A model generated the notes under the pieces. It worked only from the letters and a program-made list of their open reading frames with translations. It ran no database searches and was not told the origin of the DNA. From NCBI RefSeq assembly GCF_035582795.1, contig NC_134365.1, positions 39,784,135 to 39,848,134 on the forward strand: a DNA stretch of 64,000 nucleotides, given 5' to 3'. Shown piece after piece: positions 1-13,100 of this stretch; position 1 is the stretch's first letter, and each line of letters begins with the position of its first letter. Source of the stretch: Mycteria americana (Eukaryota; Chordata; Aves; Ciconiiformes; Ciconiidae). The position numbers were made by a program, and so were the translations under genes.

Positions 1-1365
1 TCTGAACTCCTCAGTGTGTACTGGTGCTTGTATAGGGTGTAATTGCTTTTCCAGACAACAGTGAAATCTCTGTGAAGTATATTATAGCATACAATATCTG
101 GAATTTTGACAGACACAGATAACCACAGCAGTGTGTTGAATGCTGTGAATAATGACTGTAAATTGCAACTGTTTAGCATGGGTTTAAATGCAGAACCTGA
201 AAGCTGGTGGAGTTTTCTCCCATTGAGATTTGAATCTTTTTACATTATACAAATACTCCAGTTGTGTTCTGAGCTATAGCACTGCAAAGACATCTCTGAA
301 GCTGCTTATTTTTGCATTGCAAATATTTGTGTGCATGTAGAACCAATGTCCTTTTCCTTCATGCTACTATACAATTCAGATTAGACAAAGTTTTAATTCA
401 TTAACATTTCACTGACTTCTCATCCTGCCCTCACTTTTTAAAATTACTGTAGACTTTTGCCTGGATATCCATGGCTATATTTCACCCTAAGTCACACTCC
501 ACTTTTTGGGACACTGTGACTTGTGAGGACTGCAGGTTTAGGGGAGAAAAAAAAATAGCCATAGGACATAAAGTTTTAAGGCACACCCTGTTGTTATTCA
601 TCTGCCCTTAAAAATAAGACGAGAAATGACCCACAAGTGACAGTGTCATCTTAGTATCACAGTATGTTAGTATGCATATTTGCATGGGCAAAAGCGTGCT
701 TTAACTGCTGTCCTGTTGTTATTTACAGGGTGGGATGATGACCTGGTGCTGGTAAAAGTGCCTCTTCCCTGGGACACCTGGATCCACTCTAGGGACATTT
801 TGCCAGTGGGCAGCATCACTCCCTGACAACCTGCTCCGACTACGGGCATAGCTGACACATGGAATCTGCTCCAATGTGCTTCATAATTGCAGTCCCTGCT
901 TACTCATGAGACACCACCAGCTCTTTCAAAATGCAGTATGGAGGAGCAGAGAAGACATGTGAGTAAAGATTACACACGTCCAGTGAGTACGCTGTTGAAG
1001 AAGGAAAGCATAACCAGTGTTACACCGCAGAAACTTGAGGAGCCACCTTTCTCCCTGTGATTACCCTGTCTCTTTGCAGTTTTGGTGCTGAGACGACAGC
1101 ACAAGGCAACACCATCAGCAGGGAAGTGGTTGGTCTCCATGATATCTCCACCACCTTGCCCACTCCCCGTGAGCTCACTCTGGGAGGAAATGAGTGGTGT
1201 TAAACTTCCCCAGCCCCAGCGAGGAAGCCCTTGGGAAGTTGGGTCCTCTGTAATGCGGGGCACACCGTGACTCCAAATCACCCTCTCTATCTGCAGAAAA
1301 CCTGTGATGGAGCCCTTTCCTAACCTTTGGGCTGCACATAGGTTGGCTCTCAGGAATATACTCAC
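1..1365 (-). other. IL26: IL26 intron 3 (downstream exons not seen)
   Basis: I searched the minus strand for the expected short exon 4 and for the last exon with its conserved GELDxL-like helix, and recognised neither. One open stretch runs on from exon 3 past the donor, but its residues do not resemble the family. Read as intron, with the 3' end of the gene outside the window. Confidence 0.6.
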
Positions 1366-1497
1366 ACAGGCTTTCATATTCGCTTGCAGGACCTGGAAGG
1401 CACTAATAACGTACAACTTGTCCCTTCCTACTCCAAGATGACTGAAAACATTTTTCATGTAGAAGGAGAGGAGTTGATCTCGAACACTGCAGTTTGT
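1366..1497 (-). CDS. IL26: IL26 coding exon 3
   Basis: 44 codons from acceptor TTTTCAG to donor TGT|GTGAGT, phase 0 at both ends. It starts TNCSVRDQLLSFYMKNVF and ends QANMKAC. The two cysteines at its ends occupy the positions of the mammalian IL-26 cysteines. Confidence 0.92.
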
Positions 1498-3567
1498 CTG
1501 AAAACAAAGCAGGTAAAGAGTTGCTAAATTAAAACCTCGCAAGTCAACTTTGGCCTAAAACTTCAGCCTCGTAAAAATATGCATGTTTGGAAAGTGTACA
1601 ATCAATAAAAGCATTTTCATTAATTTTAGTATCTCATTGGACTGCTTCCTTTTTTTTTAAACAGCTCAATGTACCCCTGTGGTTTCTGAAGGAAAGGCAG
1701 GAGGATGCTGTGCTGGCAGCCAAAGGAGTATTGGTAAGACCAACCATGAACAGAAGTGACAGCAACACATCTATTTAACACACAAAGTATAAATGGAAGA
1801 TAAATTGAGGAGCTGAGTCAGACCATCTTGGCCAAATTGTAGGAGTCATTGTGGGTGTCATTGTCCCATTCCTCCACATCAGTGCCCCATACCATTCGAG
1901 ATACTGTAGGGTATCCCGCCCATCCCCAACTGCTGCTCCAGGAGAGACCAGTCATCCTGTACACCCTGTGTCCTATCTGCCTGGCCTGTGGGATCTCTTG
2001 GATACCCAAAGTTATTTCAAATGGCTATATGCCTATTTTTAGGTAATGGAACCAAGTATCAGGTGTGAAATTCCCACCAGGACGGTAATACAGCTGCAGA
2101 TTAAGCCACCCAAATGCAGGTGTCCATGTGTAGGTCCCACAGGCAAGCAAGGAGCCTTCACTCCCAAGGTAATCAATGAGATCCAGGGGAGTTCAAAGGC
2201 CAGTAGGTCTCTACTTAAGGATAAACTGACTCAGTTAGCCCTGCTGACTAGATCTCTGAATTAAGGAAGCGAAAATATCTCACACACTTGTAGTCACTTA
2301 CAAATAGGCACCCCAAGTTTAGCGTCTCACTCCCATGCTGAATCGCACTGGGGAACTCTGATCTCCCTCTTCCAGTGCCCCTGCAGACATCAAAGCCCAG
2401 AGCAGCTCCTTGGGTGTCCTAGCTGCTCTGCAGCATCCCTGGGCTATCCGTGGTACCACACACCCTCAGCAGAAGGTGCCTCAGCTGCTGGGACAGCGGC
2501 TGTGGCCCTGGCCCTCACGTGGATGGGCTGGTGCCTGGAAAGCATTGCTGGGGAGGATCGCACTCAGCCAAGTGCTCACAGGAGGAGCAAGTGCTACCAC
2601 GAGCACGCTCCTCCCCGACACGGCAAACGCCCTTACCCCAAGTTTCCTGGCAGAGCACCACTGCAACCACCTAGAGAGAAGTGCTTCCAGCCAGGCTTTC
2701 CAAATCCATGCTCAACTCTCTCCTGGTGTCCCAGAGCAAAATCCCTTTCTGTGGGGCAGAGATAACACTCTGCCTCTAAGCAGAGGACTTCATTGAACGT
2801 ATGGCTTTCATAAATATAATGTCCTTCCCAATTAAACACACGTGATTTTTGTGTTGGCTGTCATTCCTTTTGATCACACATTCCTATCTCTACTGACCAA
2901 AGGAAAATCAAAGTAAGAAAATGGAAAAACAATAGTATAAATCTTACCATAAACAGCATTTTTGTTGTCTTTTTAAGCAGTCTTGTGTTCTTGATGAGAT
3001 CCTTCTGTAAAATATAACGTGGTAGTATTAATTAACCTAAGCAGAGGAAGGGAGACAGAGTTTTAAGTCTGGTTTGTATAAAAATTAGTAGTAATAATAA
3101 TAATAATAATAATCATCTTCTTATTCAGATGTAGGATGAGGACTCAGCAAGTCTATGTTCCAGTCCCAGCCTAGCTACAAACTTCTTCCATGGCAAGCTC
3201 CTTGGCAAACTCATCCCACCTCTCTATGCATCTTCTTTTTTCCCATCTTTACAAAAGGAGTAGTAGCAGCATTACCGTGTCTCTCAGGACTGTAGAGATC
3301 ATTCGGCTTATTAAAGTTTCCAGGTGCTCAGTAATGAAGCTGGTAAAGAAGCATCTATAAGTAAAATAAACTTTTCAACTAGTGGGATCAACTTACAGGA
3401 ACAGATGATTTTAAACTAGTTGCCTTGATATACAGGTTCTCTGTCACTTGGGAGAGGAGTCCTTTTCGGCAGGTATGCTTTCCTGTAGGTGACTTTTTGC
3501 CTTCCACAGTGAAAAGACAAAGCAGAACTAAAAAACGCCCAGATCTGAAAATAGAATATACTTTCAT
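1366..3567 (-). CDS. IL26: Interleukin-26, 5' part (coding exons 1-3 of an expected 5)
   Basis: Secreted IL-10-family helical cytokine. In mammals it signals through IL20RA/IL10RB and is made by Th17-type cells. Three exons are seen: 3397-3567, 2948-3004 and 1366-1497, all joined in phase 0, giving 120 residues so far. Residues 1-23 form a signal peptide with a hydrophobic core (FLVLLCLF). Similarity to mammalian IL-26 runs throughout: NLYIKATSLK near residue 45, LIKNTRLLKK in exon 2, and DQLLSFYMKNVF in exon 3. Family-type cysteines are C33, C79 and C120. The ATG at 3567 was chosen because the residues just upstream in frame begin only at a TTG codon. Exons 4-5 were not recognised in 1-1365 and probably lie beyond the left edge. 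The gene is next to IL22 on the same strand, as in mammals, which supports the identification. Confidence 0.9.
1498..2947 (-). other. IL26: IL26 intron 2
   Basis: About 1.45 kb. The part at 2300-2800 is more GC-rich than its surroundings and carries several short overlapping ORFs on both strands, none with recognisable similarity. No repeat family could be named. Confidence 0.6.
2948..3004 (-). CDS. IL26: IL26 coding exon 2
   Basis: 19 codons between acceptor TTTTACAG and donor ATG|GTAAGA, phase 0 at both ends. It encodes KDLIKNTRLLKKTTKMLFM, which lines up with the basic stretch of mammalian IL-26 after helix A. It is too short to stand out as a separate ORF. Confidence 0.9.
3005..3396 (-). 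other. IL26: IL26 intron 1 with a TAA microsatellite
   Basis: A 392-base intron bounded by GTAAGT and TTTTACAG. It contains a run of about seven TAA/ATA triplets at 3091-3113. Confidence 0.8.
3091..3113. repeat. (TAA)n microsatellite
   Basis: Uninterrupted TAA triplets inside IL26 intron 1. Confidence 0.9.
3397..3567 (-). CDS. IL26: IL26 coding exon 1
   Basis: 57 codons, from ATG at 3567 to the donor CCT|GTAAGT. It holds the signal peptide, C33 and the start of helix A (ENLYIKATSLKSSVP, residues 43-57). It ends in phase 0. Confidence 0.9.
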
Positions 3568-3744
3568 CTTCGCTCCCAAATCTTCGTGCCTCTACAGTCA
3601 CAGCAGCATATGTGATACAGCAAGACTGGTTAGATGACAGAGGTTAACCTAATTTTGTTAACCCTCAAAGCGGCTTCTGCACTGAGATGCTCACGTAGAT
3701 AACCTATTGCTTGTGTGCTGGCTGATCAGTATTGTTGCTGTGCT

Positions 3745-3752
3745 TTTTTATA
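3745..3752 (-). promoter_or_regulatory. IL26: Candidate IL26 TATA box
   Basis: The minus strand reads TATAAAAA here, about 180 bases upstream of the IL26 ATG. Transcription would start near 3715-3720 and leave a 5' UTR of about 150 bases without an intron. Cytokine genes of this family commonly have TATA promoters. The start site itself is inferred. Confidence 0.5.
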
Positions 3753-6700
3753 CATCTTGCTCCACTTTCAACAAATTTGACCACAATCATCTGTGACGTT
3801 TTTCTAAACGATATCTCCATATTTACTGGCAGCAGGGTCAAGGTTTCCAAGAAAGAAGAACTTCCCTCTCATGTGAGAAGTCTTCTTTCATTTAAGTGGT
3901 GGTCAAGTGAGAAAAAGGTAGTTGAGCTGGTTAGTTTGGTTTCCTAACAAAATATACCAAATGTGTGAATTTTTTTTTATTTTTCCACAGAACCTTATGG
4001 CAGCACTTTTCTGAAAGGTAATGGCCCGGAGATAAAAAAATCTTTGCTAATTTACCCTAAGAAGTATTAGAAAATCAGTTATCTATAAGGAAGTTAGACT
4101 GCACTGCCTTTAAAGCTTCACTGTCCAGTCTTTGAGAATTGTTTTGTTTCAGGGGTACAGCAGCTAGTAGCAAAGGAGTTTGCTGCCTATTTTAATCTCT
4201 GTAATTAGTCTTTTGTCAGGGCAGGATTTGCCCCAGTAGAAGCAGCAGGCTGTTTAGTGTGAAAGGGAGGGCTCTAGGGAGGGCTCTGTTCAAGGACCAG
4301 GGCATGCCTGGCTATCAAGTTGCCTCATGAGCCCACTAAGAGCCATGGGCACTGGGAATTAATGTGCAAGGTCCCAGCACGCCCACCATGGATGTGGTGA
4401 AAGTAAAACCATAGAGTCAGATCGTCACTCTTCTTCAGAGTTGCTCAAAAAGAGATTGGGCCTGTTTCTGAGATAGCCAAATGCTGAGGGTTTCTCAGGT
4501 ACCACTCCAGACACACAAGGAACATCACACCAAGGATAGACTTGGAAATGTTGAAGTGACACCAGCAATGTGAGGCTGTTAAGCCAAGGAAGGGTGTAAG
4601 TCAAATGTCAAGAGCCCTGGGACTGGCTGAGGTGTATGCAAGAAGAGGGAGAAAGCAGGTTTTGGTCCAGCATAGCAATACTTCAGCCTACAGTGATACC
4701 TTCTTTGTTGGAAGTAAAAGCAAGCTCTTGAAATGTTCACTCAGGACAGAGTTTTTTACTCCTTTAATGTTTCAAGAGCAACACAGAAGGGCTGAAACAG
4801 ATCAGAGAAAATTATTTAAACTACAACTGATACCACTCAAAGGGACCTTGAGTTGCCAGAGCCAGCGGCAGAGCTGTATGCCCCTCTGTGGCACCACCAG
4901 GGCACCCATGCCAGGGGCATGAGCTGGCTTTGGGATGGGAAGAAGAAGGGTGAGATGAGCTGGATAATAAACTCACCTAGCCTTGATCCCGTTGGCCATT
5001 TACACAAACAAACGTGCATGCAGCCTCCAGGCCAAGCTGGCCTGGCATCCAGCTTCAAGGATCCCACCTGTAATAGCTCTGGGAAATGCATTTTACCACA
5101 GAACCATCCACACATCTCAGTAGCTTCACCAGCACTGAAGTGCTGATGGGGTCCAGGGACAAAGAGGACCAACAAGGGAAGGAGAGCTTAGACTTTTTGA
5201 AAGGGGAGTTGATGGAGACCTGAGGCACTGTGTGCATTTTAGTGCTCATTTGAACTGTGGTCTGTACTTAAACTCTCTAAATGCTGTCAGGCCTGACAGA
5301 TGAGGTGCACCAATCATCAGCATACAAGGTATGTGGACAGCAGATTAGCCGCTTACGCCTAGTTTGTTCCTAGAAGAGGATCTCGGGCAATAGCAGGAGT
5401 AGAGTCAGAATGCAAAACTGCCTTGGGTTCCCCAAGGTGTGGTACTCCCTGGTCAACAGTCTTCCTCTAAATGGAATAAATGGGTCATGTAGCCAGTCTG
5501 TAATAGCTTTTCACAAGAAAAATCAATAATTGTCAACATCTCTGAAACTTCTGATGTTGCTGGAAAACCCTTGAGCCCACAAGTTTCATTTTGTCTGTTC
5601 TGTGAGCTCCTATCACTGTGCTTAGAGGACTGTAGCAGTGACACAGTTGCATTGGGCTCTAGAGACCTCCGCACGTCAATCAGCAAACATCTTACTGAAT
5701 CAGCTAACTTTTCAACTGAGTGGTGTAAAAGGATGCAGATGGATGCAGATGTATGGTGGCCATATTTAAAAAAATAAATAAATAAAAAGGAAATAGGACT
5801 TTCCTATCCTTCCTGTCATAGAAGGATGGTGGGTACCATTTAATATCCAATCCTGTAAAATCGGTTACACTTCCACTTATTTTTATATGCTGACTTAATT
5901 ACTAGTCAGAGAATAGCCAATATTCTTTAACTTTCTCATCTGTTATTTGTTCAGAACAAAGATGGTCTTTTCTTTTGGTGTCTCGTGTAACGCTTTGTAC
6001 ACTGGATTTTAGTGCCACTTTTGCACTCAGACATAATTATGGTATAAATAATATAGAATACCAAAGAACCTGTATTATTCAGTATTTTAAAGTTATGTGA
6101 AGCAGAGGAAGAAATGAATTCAGGGACTCCAGCCGTTTTAGCAATGAAGACAGAGAAGATCTGCAAAGCTTTGTATGGGCAGTGGAACTGATATGTCCAG
6201 AGCCAGTCTGAGGACAACAACAAAATACACCACCAGGACCTAGGCTGGGAACCACAGGAGTTCAAGGAGCCTGCCCCAAAGGAAATGGGCTCTGTCCATA
6301 TGGAAAATTTCAGATGTACAGTATCAATTAATACTTAAGGAACAATACAATACTGATAACACATGCGAAGTTCATGTGTTACATTAATAAAAAATGTGTA
6401 AAGTTTATGATCATGAGAATGAAAGAGAAAGAAAATAACTAAGAAAAAAGAATAGGAAAAACTAGCAGAATAGCCAACTTATTAGAGTAGAAAATCTTGC
6501 CTGATTTACCTTAGGGACTAAGTTTCAAAGAAGGCTCTGTGTGACCTATGCTCCACATGAGTGCATGAGACCAGCAGCCTGGAGAAGATCCTTTCTTGGC
6601 TGTCTTACTGTGAACCATGGAATTGTCTTGATCTGTATGAGTTCAGTAGATATTAATATTAAATTCTCTTGATCTGTGTAGAACGAACAGATACATCTAC

Positions 6701-7728
6701 CACTGCTGCAAAGTTCCGTTAGTCTATTTAAGGTAACAATCATGTCTACTGGTTGTTTTGCAGCTTAATTGGCTTTCTGATCTCCATCCATAAAAAGCTT
6801 TGTCTAGTTTCTTACTTCTGAATCTTCTCACCTTTCACATTTTCTGTTTATTTTATTTCCTGTTAGTATAACTAGAACTAAATTAGTCGTGTACTTCCTC
6901 TAAACGTTACTCATATTTGCTTAGCTGCTGCTAATGTTATGCTGTCTCTTAAGACTATTCTCTACTATTTCTTTTGTTTCCTTATCCTCTTTAATGCACT
7001 TTGGTCTTCTGAAAAATAATAGGTCTACATGAAGAGCTGCAGTATTTGTGCTCAGAAATGTGATTTGATGAGTAACAATGAAGTCTAGTGAGATTTTCCA
7101 AAAACTGAGGGTGACAATACTACTATAGGACATAAAAAATTGAGATGCCTGAGTGCCTCCATTAGAGAGAGAAGTTTGGAGCAGAGCAGCTCCTAGCATC
7201 CAAAACTGATTCTGCAATTTTCTGAACATGGTTGTAATGAACATAGGGACATAGGTAAGCACAAAATACCCACCAGTGTTTAAACACTGTTTCTTGTAAC
7301 CTTCTATTATTATAATAGGAACCTTTGGAGCTGCTATAGATTTTGTACAATTACTGAACAATTATGAGCCAAGTTTTCAGACACAGGTACCTAAATTACC
7401 CATGCAAACGCAACACATAGGCACCCAACTATTCACTGCCATCAGCTTCAATAGTTATAAAAGGCAGGGGAACAACAGAGTAGCATGAACAGATGGTACT
7501 AGCAGCTCCTCTTAAATATTGTACATACACTGCTCTGGTTAGGAAAAAACCCTGAAATTGGGACAGTGTAAAGAAAGCTAAAAACATTGAATGCGTAGGA
7601 TTGGATGTCAGTCTGGTGCCTTTCTCGTCCCTAACTACTCATCCCTTACTACTAATTACGCCTTTCTCATCCCTAAATCACTACACTTGTTCCCATGACA
7701 CACCCACACTACATGGTGCCTCTCCGGG
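3753..7728. other. IL26 upstream intergenic DNA
   Basis: AT-rich, with no exon-like or conserved-looking coding segment. The ORFs here are short, on both strands and without recognisable similarity. It may hold IL26 control elements, but none is identifiable by eye. Confidence 0.6.
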
Positions 7729-7757
7729 TGCTCCTCAACTGCTTTTGTTGAGGAGCA
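7729..7757. repeat. Short perfect inverted repeat next to a CR1 copy
   Basis: TGCTCCTCAA and TTGAGGAGCA face each other across a 9-base spacer, forming a 10-bp hairpin stem at the boundary of the CR1 fragment. Confidence 0.7.
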
Positions 7758-8190
7758 ACAAAGGTTGAGGTTGGAAGGGACCTCTGGAGGTCACCTTGTC
7801 CAACCCTCCTGCTCAAGCAGGGCCACCTAGAGCCAGTTGCCCAGGGTTGTGTCCAGTCAGGTTTTGAATATCTCCAAAGATGGAACTCCACAACCTCTCT
7901 GGACAACCTGTGCCAAAGTTTGGTCACCCTCGCAGTAAAAAAGTGTCTTATTGTGTTCAGATGGAATTTCATGCATTTTAATTTGTGCCTATTGCCTCTT
8001 GTCCCGTCACTGGGCACCACTGAGAGGAGTTTAGCTCTCTTTTTTACTCCCCCCTCAGGTATTTATACACATTGATAAGATCTCCCTGACCCTTCTCTTC
8101 TCCAGGCTGAACAGTCCCAACTCTTGCTGCCTCTCCTCAGATGAAAGATGCTCAGGACCCTTAATTATCCCTGCGGCCCTCCACCACCAG
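7755..8190 (-). mobile_element. CR1 LINE 3' fragment
   Basis: It contains the typical avian CR1 3' segment in reverse orientation: GGTTGGAAGGGACCTCTGGA, GTCCAACCCTCCTGCTCAAG, the GGGCCACCTAGAG motif, and further in CTTCTCCAGGCTGAACAG. It is 5'-truncated, as most CR1 copies are. The terminal 8-bp microsatellite seen in intact 3' ends is missing. No reverse-transcriptase ORF remains. Confidence 0.9.
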
Positions 8191-10151
8191 GGCCACATAT
8201 CCACCACACACAGAATTTTTTCACTCTATGCCTTAGACAAACTTCATTAAAATGTTAAGGTATTAAGTAAAGCAGAAATCAGACTCAAACCTAGATGAAG
8301 AAGACAAACCAAACCAAAAAAAAACCCCAAAACCCGAAACCCAATTACATTTCCTCTGGGCATTTGCATCTCTGCACTTTACGAGTATCATCTTTTGAGT
8401 AAGCCTCAAATGTGAATTGCTATAAAACATACTGTTAATCTCCTCTCATCTTCAAAAAATGGCACAGACTGGTTCAAGTGGTGGATCTCCCTGTGCTACT
8501 GGCCTTGTTCTGTGTTTTGGTTTGGTGGCAGATGGCTGACAATTGTCTGTCAAGCTAGTTTTACTTCAGCCATCTGATAGGAAGGTCTCAGCACATTCAG
8601 TTTTTTCAGAGACAGATTACAGAGTATATTCAGGGTCCAGTTTGAAATCACCAAGGTGATAAAACTAGAATTTTCCCTCTGTGCTCAGAAAATAGACAAG
8701 AGTTTTAAGTTTTCAAAGCAGTAGTAATTTTTATGGCCAACAATTAGCTACTTTGAAAGAATGCTCAGCACTCTCTGAATATCTTCAAATGTCGCCAGCT
8801 GAGTAATTAAAATCAGTAATCACTTCATGGCTAGACAAGGAGCTGAATTTGACATAAAACCTTTATGTATATAGCCTTTACTAGTCACATTCTTGTAGTC
8901 TGATGGGTAGACCACCATTTGAGAAGAGAGATTATGAAAGAAAGAGATATGAAAAAGTGTTTGAGTATATTCACATTGTTCCCATCAACTAGTCAAGTGA
9001 TCTCACTTAATGGCAGTGATTCAGTCCCCAAACTCTTCAGAAAACGTTCGTCTGCTACCACCAAACTCACACGAGGAAATCCCTGTACCGCGGTATTACT
9101 GCAGAGTGTACAGACGTGCTCGGCAATAACAGACAGCTCAGCTTGCCCACGTAGGCAGGCGGCTATTCCAAACTCTTCGTTTTCTCTTGCGACATAGACG
9201 AGTGTTCAAGAGTCTGTGACCTGCTTTCTCCTGTAATTTCATCACGGGTTTATAGAAAGGTTGTACTAAAATTATGAAAGGAAAAAGCAAACCGGATGGA
9301 AACCTGAGCCCGGTTCTAGGGGAGGAGGTTCTGGTAGAAGTGGGTCAGTTTGCATGGCACCACTCTTATACTGAAAAGCTTCTCTCTCCTTCTATCTTTG
9401 TGCACCATTTTTCAGTTTTCTCTCTCCCCCTGATTTTTTTTACCCTTCTTGCTTGCTTCTCTTTTCAAATTTAATTTTTAACGATTTTTCCCCTCTGTTC
9501 TCTCAACCCAGGACATCCCTGAGCATCTTGGCAATGCCAGCACAGGGTGCCTGTACAGCTCTCCGAGTAATAACTAGGAGCTGAGCTAAAAGATTGAGAA
9601 GCTGCAGAAACTACAGTCTCCATCCCGGAAAGATTTCTTGGTGTTGGAAAAGGACATTATTTAAGGCATGAATTGAGCAGACTGCTCAGAGGTGGCTGTG
9701 TCACTAATGTAAAGTCCTGTGAGAAACAAATTTTGAAATCTAATTTAAAATAGTAATGAAATAGAATTTCTGGGCAATATTCAGAAACTACAGTGATAAG
9801 TTAGGACTTACAGAGGTATAAGTAACCTAACCAGATGCTGGTGAACAATACTGAATTGAATCTTTCAGCTGGCATGCCCATGTTAACGGCAGGCAGCAGA
9901 ACAAACTACATGAAGAAAAATCATTATAGTTGACCTTTCTTGGCAAGAATAGTCTTTCATTTAAAAAAGAAAAAAGCTATGTAGGAAATGTTTGCTTGCA
10001 GTGTATTTCCATAGTTGGACTGACTGCCGCAGAATGGCTGCGACCTTGATTCTCCAACAGGAGAATCAGAGAGCAAAAGCAAGGGAAACAATTGTGCAGT
10101 AGGCAACAAGAGGATGTTCCAGAGCATTTTTCCATTGGAGATGCCATTCTC

Positions 10152-10189
10152 CCTCTGGTGAACTTAAACCCCTCTGGTGAACTTAAACC
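10152..10189. repeat. 19-bp tandem duplication
   Basis: Two head-to-tail copies of CCTCTGGTGAACTTAAACC. Confidence 0.85.
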
Positions 10190-13100
10190 TATTGGTAATC
10201 AAGGTGCTTCCCTCAGTTACATTTCCCTTGGAAGTAGTCCTCAAGCCCTGAGAAGTCTATGACCTTCAGTCAGAGGTTGCTGCCATGGTGTCATCTCCCC
10301 AGCTTCCGTTCAATAACCCCTTCATGTCTCTGGACTTCTCTGCTTCCCACTGTGTATCTGCCTTCTTTGTGAAGTGGTGCTTTCAATGAATCTAATCAAG
10401 TAGGGGCATTTTTTGTGGAAAATTTACTTATTTAACTATCAGATATGATCCTGTCTGGCACTTTTTTGCTGGAGAAGATATAGGAGCCAAATAATAAATT
10501 TCTCATGAGAGGTTCATTTTCCAAAGCATGTGAAATCCTGTGGCACAGGCCACATAAATAAGCACTAGAGAAGTACCTGAGGATGGCATAAAATCTGGGT
10601 TTCTTGTTGGCAGTATTTATAAAAAAGATTGTATCGTAAAGACTCCTGTAAGTTATAGAAAAATAAAATGTCACAAAACATAAGTAGCACTTAGAGAGAA
10701 AGAACAGATGCCACATGTCAAAATATGCATTGAGATTTTAACTTCAGATCAGGGAAATTTTGAGGGTTTTTTCCAATTAAAACAATGGGGAAACTTTGTG
10801 TTACCATCTAAAAGATAGCATTGCTTATTGCAATTATAATAATAATTATATAATTCAATCTAATTCAGCAGATATTAATAATGATAGTGGTTAGATCTAG
10901 AAACCAAGGAGATGATAATGAAGTTCACATTTCCTACATTATTTGTAATTTATTTTAGAAACTTAGGAAAAAGTAAAATACTGGTTATATCTAACTCTGG
11001 ATAGCTTGCTTGTCTGAAGTTTCACTCTTTAGCCTATTTTTAGGCTTTACTTTTTACTTAGTCTGTAGCACAATACATAAAAACATGCACAAAGTTTTAA
11101 ATTATGGAAGAGATGTTTTAACAAATATCTTCTTTAAGAGCTTCTTAAACAAATCAGAAATATTCCATCCCTTAATATTTGTAGATTTAGTAAAGTTTTT
11201 AGGGAATCCTTATGTGCAAAATTACAATTAGAGACCTGAGCATTGACTTTACAAACTCCCATACATCCGATTAATTTTGTAACTGTGACAGAAGTTTAAA
11301 GCACTGAATATGCTTGTAGGAGTGAAGTGAAGCTAATTAGAAAGTTGTTGATGTTCTCCATAGGAAAACAGCTACATTTCATTTTTCAAAACATAGATCC
11401 ATAGTTTCCAGTGAACAACCAATGAAAACTTTTTCTTTTACAATTTAATATCAGTACTGGGCTTTCCAAATTTTGAGTTTCCAGGAGAAAATCAACAAAA
11501 ACATTACTTTCTTCACAAAACCCATTTCCTACCAGCACACACAAAAAAATTCCAATGCAAAAAGGCTTCCAGTCTCAATGGTAGCTTCAGAGCTACCATT
11601 TGCTACAAAAAAGGAAAAAAAAAATCCTTTGCCATCATTCTTCTGATTATTTGTATTTGTTACATCAGCAGAAAGAGGTTAAATCTATATCCCTCTGTAT
11701 GGGCTGGGAAAATCACATGGCAGCCTTGATTTTAATGACTTTTTTCCCATCGCTAATAAAAACTTTCAGTACTTGTACCCATTTGGGAATAAGGTTTTAT
11801 CAGTCTCACTGCAAACTTTAGTGAATTTTGATCCAATACCAGACACCAAATAAGCTCTTCAGGGGTTGTAAAATATTTCTTCATATCTCCACATTTAGAT
11901 TAGATTATTTGAAAGCAAATTTTTCCACAGGAGAATTCCTTTCCACGGGAAGGAGCATTTTTCTAGCAGATTTCCCTTCATTCAGCTTAGCAGTTCCATA
12001 AAATCAGAAGATTTGTTGCCTTGATACTCAGCCAACCTGTTTCAAAACTTGCAGGCAAGCCCTGAAAAGTATCCCAGGTCTGAAATGTTTGCCCAAACCT
12101 CTGAACATACTGAGGTTTATTTTTACAAATCTGTCACTTCTGAAAAACAAATATTTTATTTATCATATACTCCCGTAAGCACACAGCAAAGAACAGGAGA
12201 CGATTTATCAATCTGCAACCTCTCTCTTATCTCGGTTCTGATAATGAGGTTACGGCATAAACCTAACCCTCCCAGCCAAAACTTCATACTGCAGCTCTAA
12301 GACATTCTCTGTTTTACTTTTCAGAAGCGTAGAAAATATGAGTTGCTCCCTTCTTCCTATTTTCAAAGAAACCTCACATGTTTGTCTCACCTAAAACACA
12401 TTCTTTATTATTTATTCATTTCCAATGTCACTGGGTTACCAACATAAACTGAAGTTCATAACTGCAAGTAGTGTAAAAAGTACCAATGGAAAACAGTTAA
12501 GAAATGAAAAACGAAATCTGAATTTACATTCTTACTGCCAAAAGGTTTCCAAAGTAAAATGGCATAAATTAAGCTGCTTGTTTCTGGTTCTTTGTCTTGC
12601 CAGTAGCTCGACCCATGAGCAACATAACACCCCCAAGTCCACGCCTGGGGTTTGTCATGCCCAGCCATAGACCACTGGAGGTTGGATGTCTGAGTCTGTG
12701 CTCATCACCTGGGGCTGATGGAGGGGACCGGGCCCTCAGAGGATACCTCCCCTCATCTGCCTGACATCCTTGCTGCTGACAGACCTAGAGTCAGGCTCTG
12801 TGGGACCTGTGGGCAGCACCTCAGAATCTGCTTGCTAGTTTTCTGGCATCAAAGCTAGGGCAGATGACTCATACAAGGCTATTATCAAAATGAGGAAAAT
12901 TTGCAGTGTTTTACCAATTTGCAGGATCAGAGTCTTGGTCACTGATTTGTTTTTTGTTCCCAGTCACTGCCTAGAAGTCCTTGTCATGTAACAGCTGAAT
13001 CAGTGATAGATTAAAAATGAGAGCACGATGCCAAGGTTGAGCAGCTCCCTGTTTTGCAGGCTTCAACCTCACATGTCGAGTTAAACCAGACATTTCATGT

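Noticed and set aside
1067-1150. Candidate IL26 exon 4 (minus strand, near LSTKTAKRQ)
   Set aside because: A donor-like GTAATC is present, but there is no acceptor at the expected distance and the residues do not align with the family.
2410-2796. 128-codon plus-strand ORF in IL26 intron 2
   Set aside because: It overlaps other equally long ORFs on both strands in a GC-rich patch. No similarity.
6921-7361. 146-codon minus-strand ORF with hydrophobic stretches
   Set aside because: It looked briefly like a membrane protein but has no family motif, no splice or promoter context and AT-driven composition.
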